From: Sporolactobacillus mangiferae
GTDB lineage: Bacteria > Bacillota > Bacilli > Bacillales > Sporolactobacillaceae
NCBI RefSeq assembly: GCF_023336505.1
Contig: NZ_JAMAST010000014.1
Span: 1-60,626, forward strand
Reading direction: 5' to 3'
Length of the DNA stretch: 60,626 nt
Under the pieces are notes generated by a model that saw only the letters and a program-made list of their open reading frames with translations, ran no database searches and was not told where the DNA came from. Each line of letters starts with the position of its first letter. Within the stretch, counting starts at the first letter, position 1. Below are positions 60,471 through 60,626 of the stretch, piece after piece. Both the position numbers and the translations under genes were made by a program.

Positions 60471-60626
60471 GAACAAAAGCCAAGCGTGATTGACAAGGGT
60501 TAAACCCCTGATTGATTCAAAAAGCTATGGATCTTAGCTTCCACAAGATGTGGTGACTTCTGCGTTGTGCACAGGACGTGCACGACTTTAGCAGACGTTC
60601 CTCTCTCTGGAAGTACGACAAGAAGT
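60471..60626 (+). other. 16S rRNA precursor leader (gene lies beyond the window)
   Basis: No 16S start (GAGTTTGATC) is reached before the end. The leader holds CCACA-AGA-TGTGG (60541-60553) and a 9-bp stem GTTGTGCAC/GTGCACGAC (60564-60572 and 60578-60586), flanked by CTGC and GCAG. These fit a precursor processing region upstream of 16S rRNA. Confidence 0.7.

Overview
The window is a core housekeeping stretch from a spore-forming Firmicute of the order Bacillales. Four things support this. The gene order (ctsR-clpC-radA ... rpoBC ... S10-spc-alpha ... ecfA1A2T-truA-rplM-rpsI ... cwlD-salA-gerD-pdaB-rrn) follows the B. subtilis origin-proximal region. Shine-Dalgarno sites are strong, with many TTG and GTG starts. 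Sigma-A promoters are canonical. The sporulation genes cwlD, gerD and pdaB are preceded by sigma-E or sigma-G type promoters. A Sporolactobacillus-like lineage would fit the missing genes listed below, but that placement is inference.

Layout. (1) 1-830: the 3' end of a tRNA operon with eight tRNAs and a terminator. (2) 1.0-4.4 kb: a CtsR-controlled ctsR-clpC unit without mcsA and mcsB. (3) 4.5-14.2 kb: radA, yacL, ispD, ispF, gltX, a Cys-type T-box, cysE, cysS, mrnC, rlmB and yacP/rae1; disA is absent between radA and yacL. (4) 14.2-19.3 kb: sigH, a decayed remnant that looks like rpmG, secE-nusG, rplKA, the L10 leader with rplJL, and a YbxB-type methyltransferase. (5) 19.3-31.6 kb: rpoBC, the L7Ae-like gene, then rpsL-rpsG-fusA-tuf. 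(6) 31.7-46.9 kb: the full S10-spc-alpha ribosomal run including secY, adk, map and infA, driven by two tandem promoters. (7) 47.0-51.7 kb: the ECF transporter module ecfA1A2T, truA and rplM-rpsI. (8) 51.9-55.0 kb: a minus-strand accessory block with a DUF2812 membrane protein, a PadR regulator with phased 13-bp operator repeats, and a YhgE/Pip membrane protein. (9) 55.1-60.2 kb: a sporulation block (ybaK, cwlD, salA, gerD, pdaB) interrupted by two small paralogous genes of unknown function that flank a 21-bp tandem repeat array. (10) 60.2 kb to the end: three tandem rRNA promoters, boxA and the 16S leader; the 16S gene itself is beyond the window.

The genes work mainly in transcription, translation and protein quality control, so most of the window is conserved. 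The unusual material is what is missing (mcsAB, disA, intact rpmG, kbaA), the PadR iteron operator, and the small paralogue pair with its repeat array between salA and gerD. Many starts were moved downstream of the longest possible reading frame to fit a Shine-Dalgarno site and known family N-termini; these are noted entry by entry.
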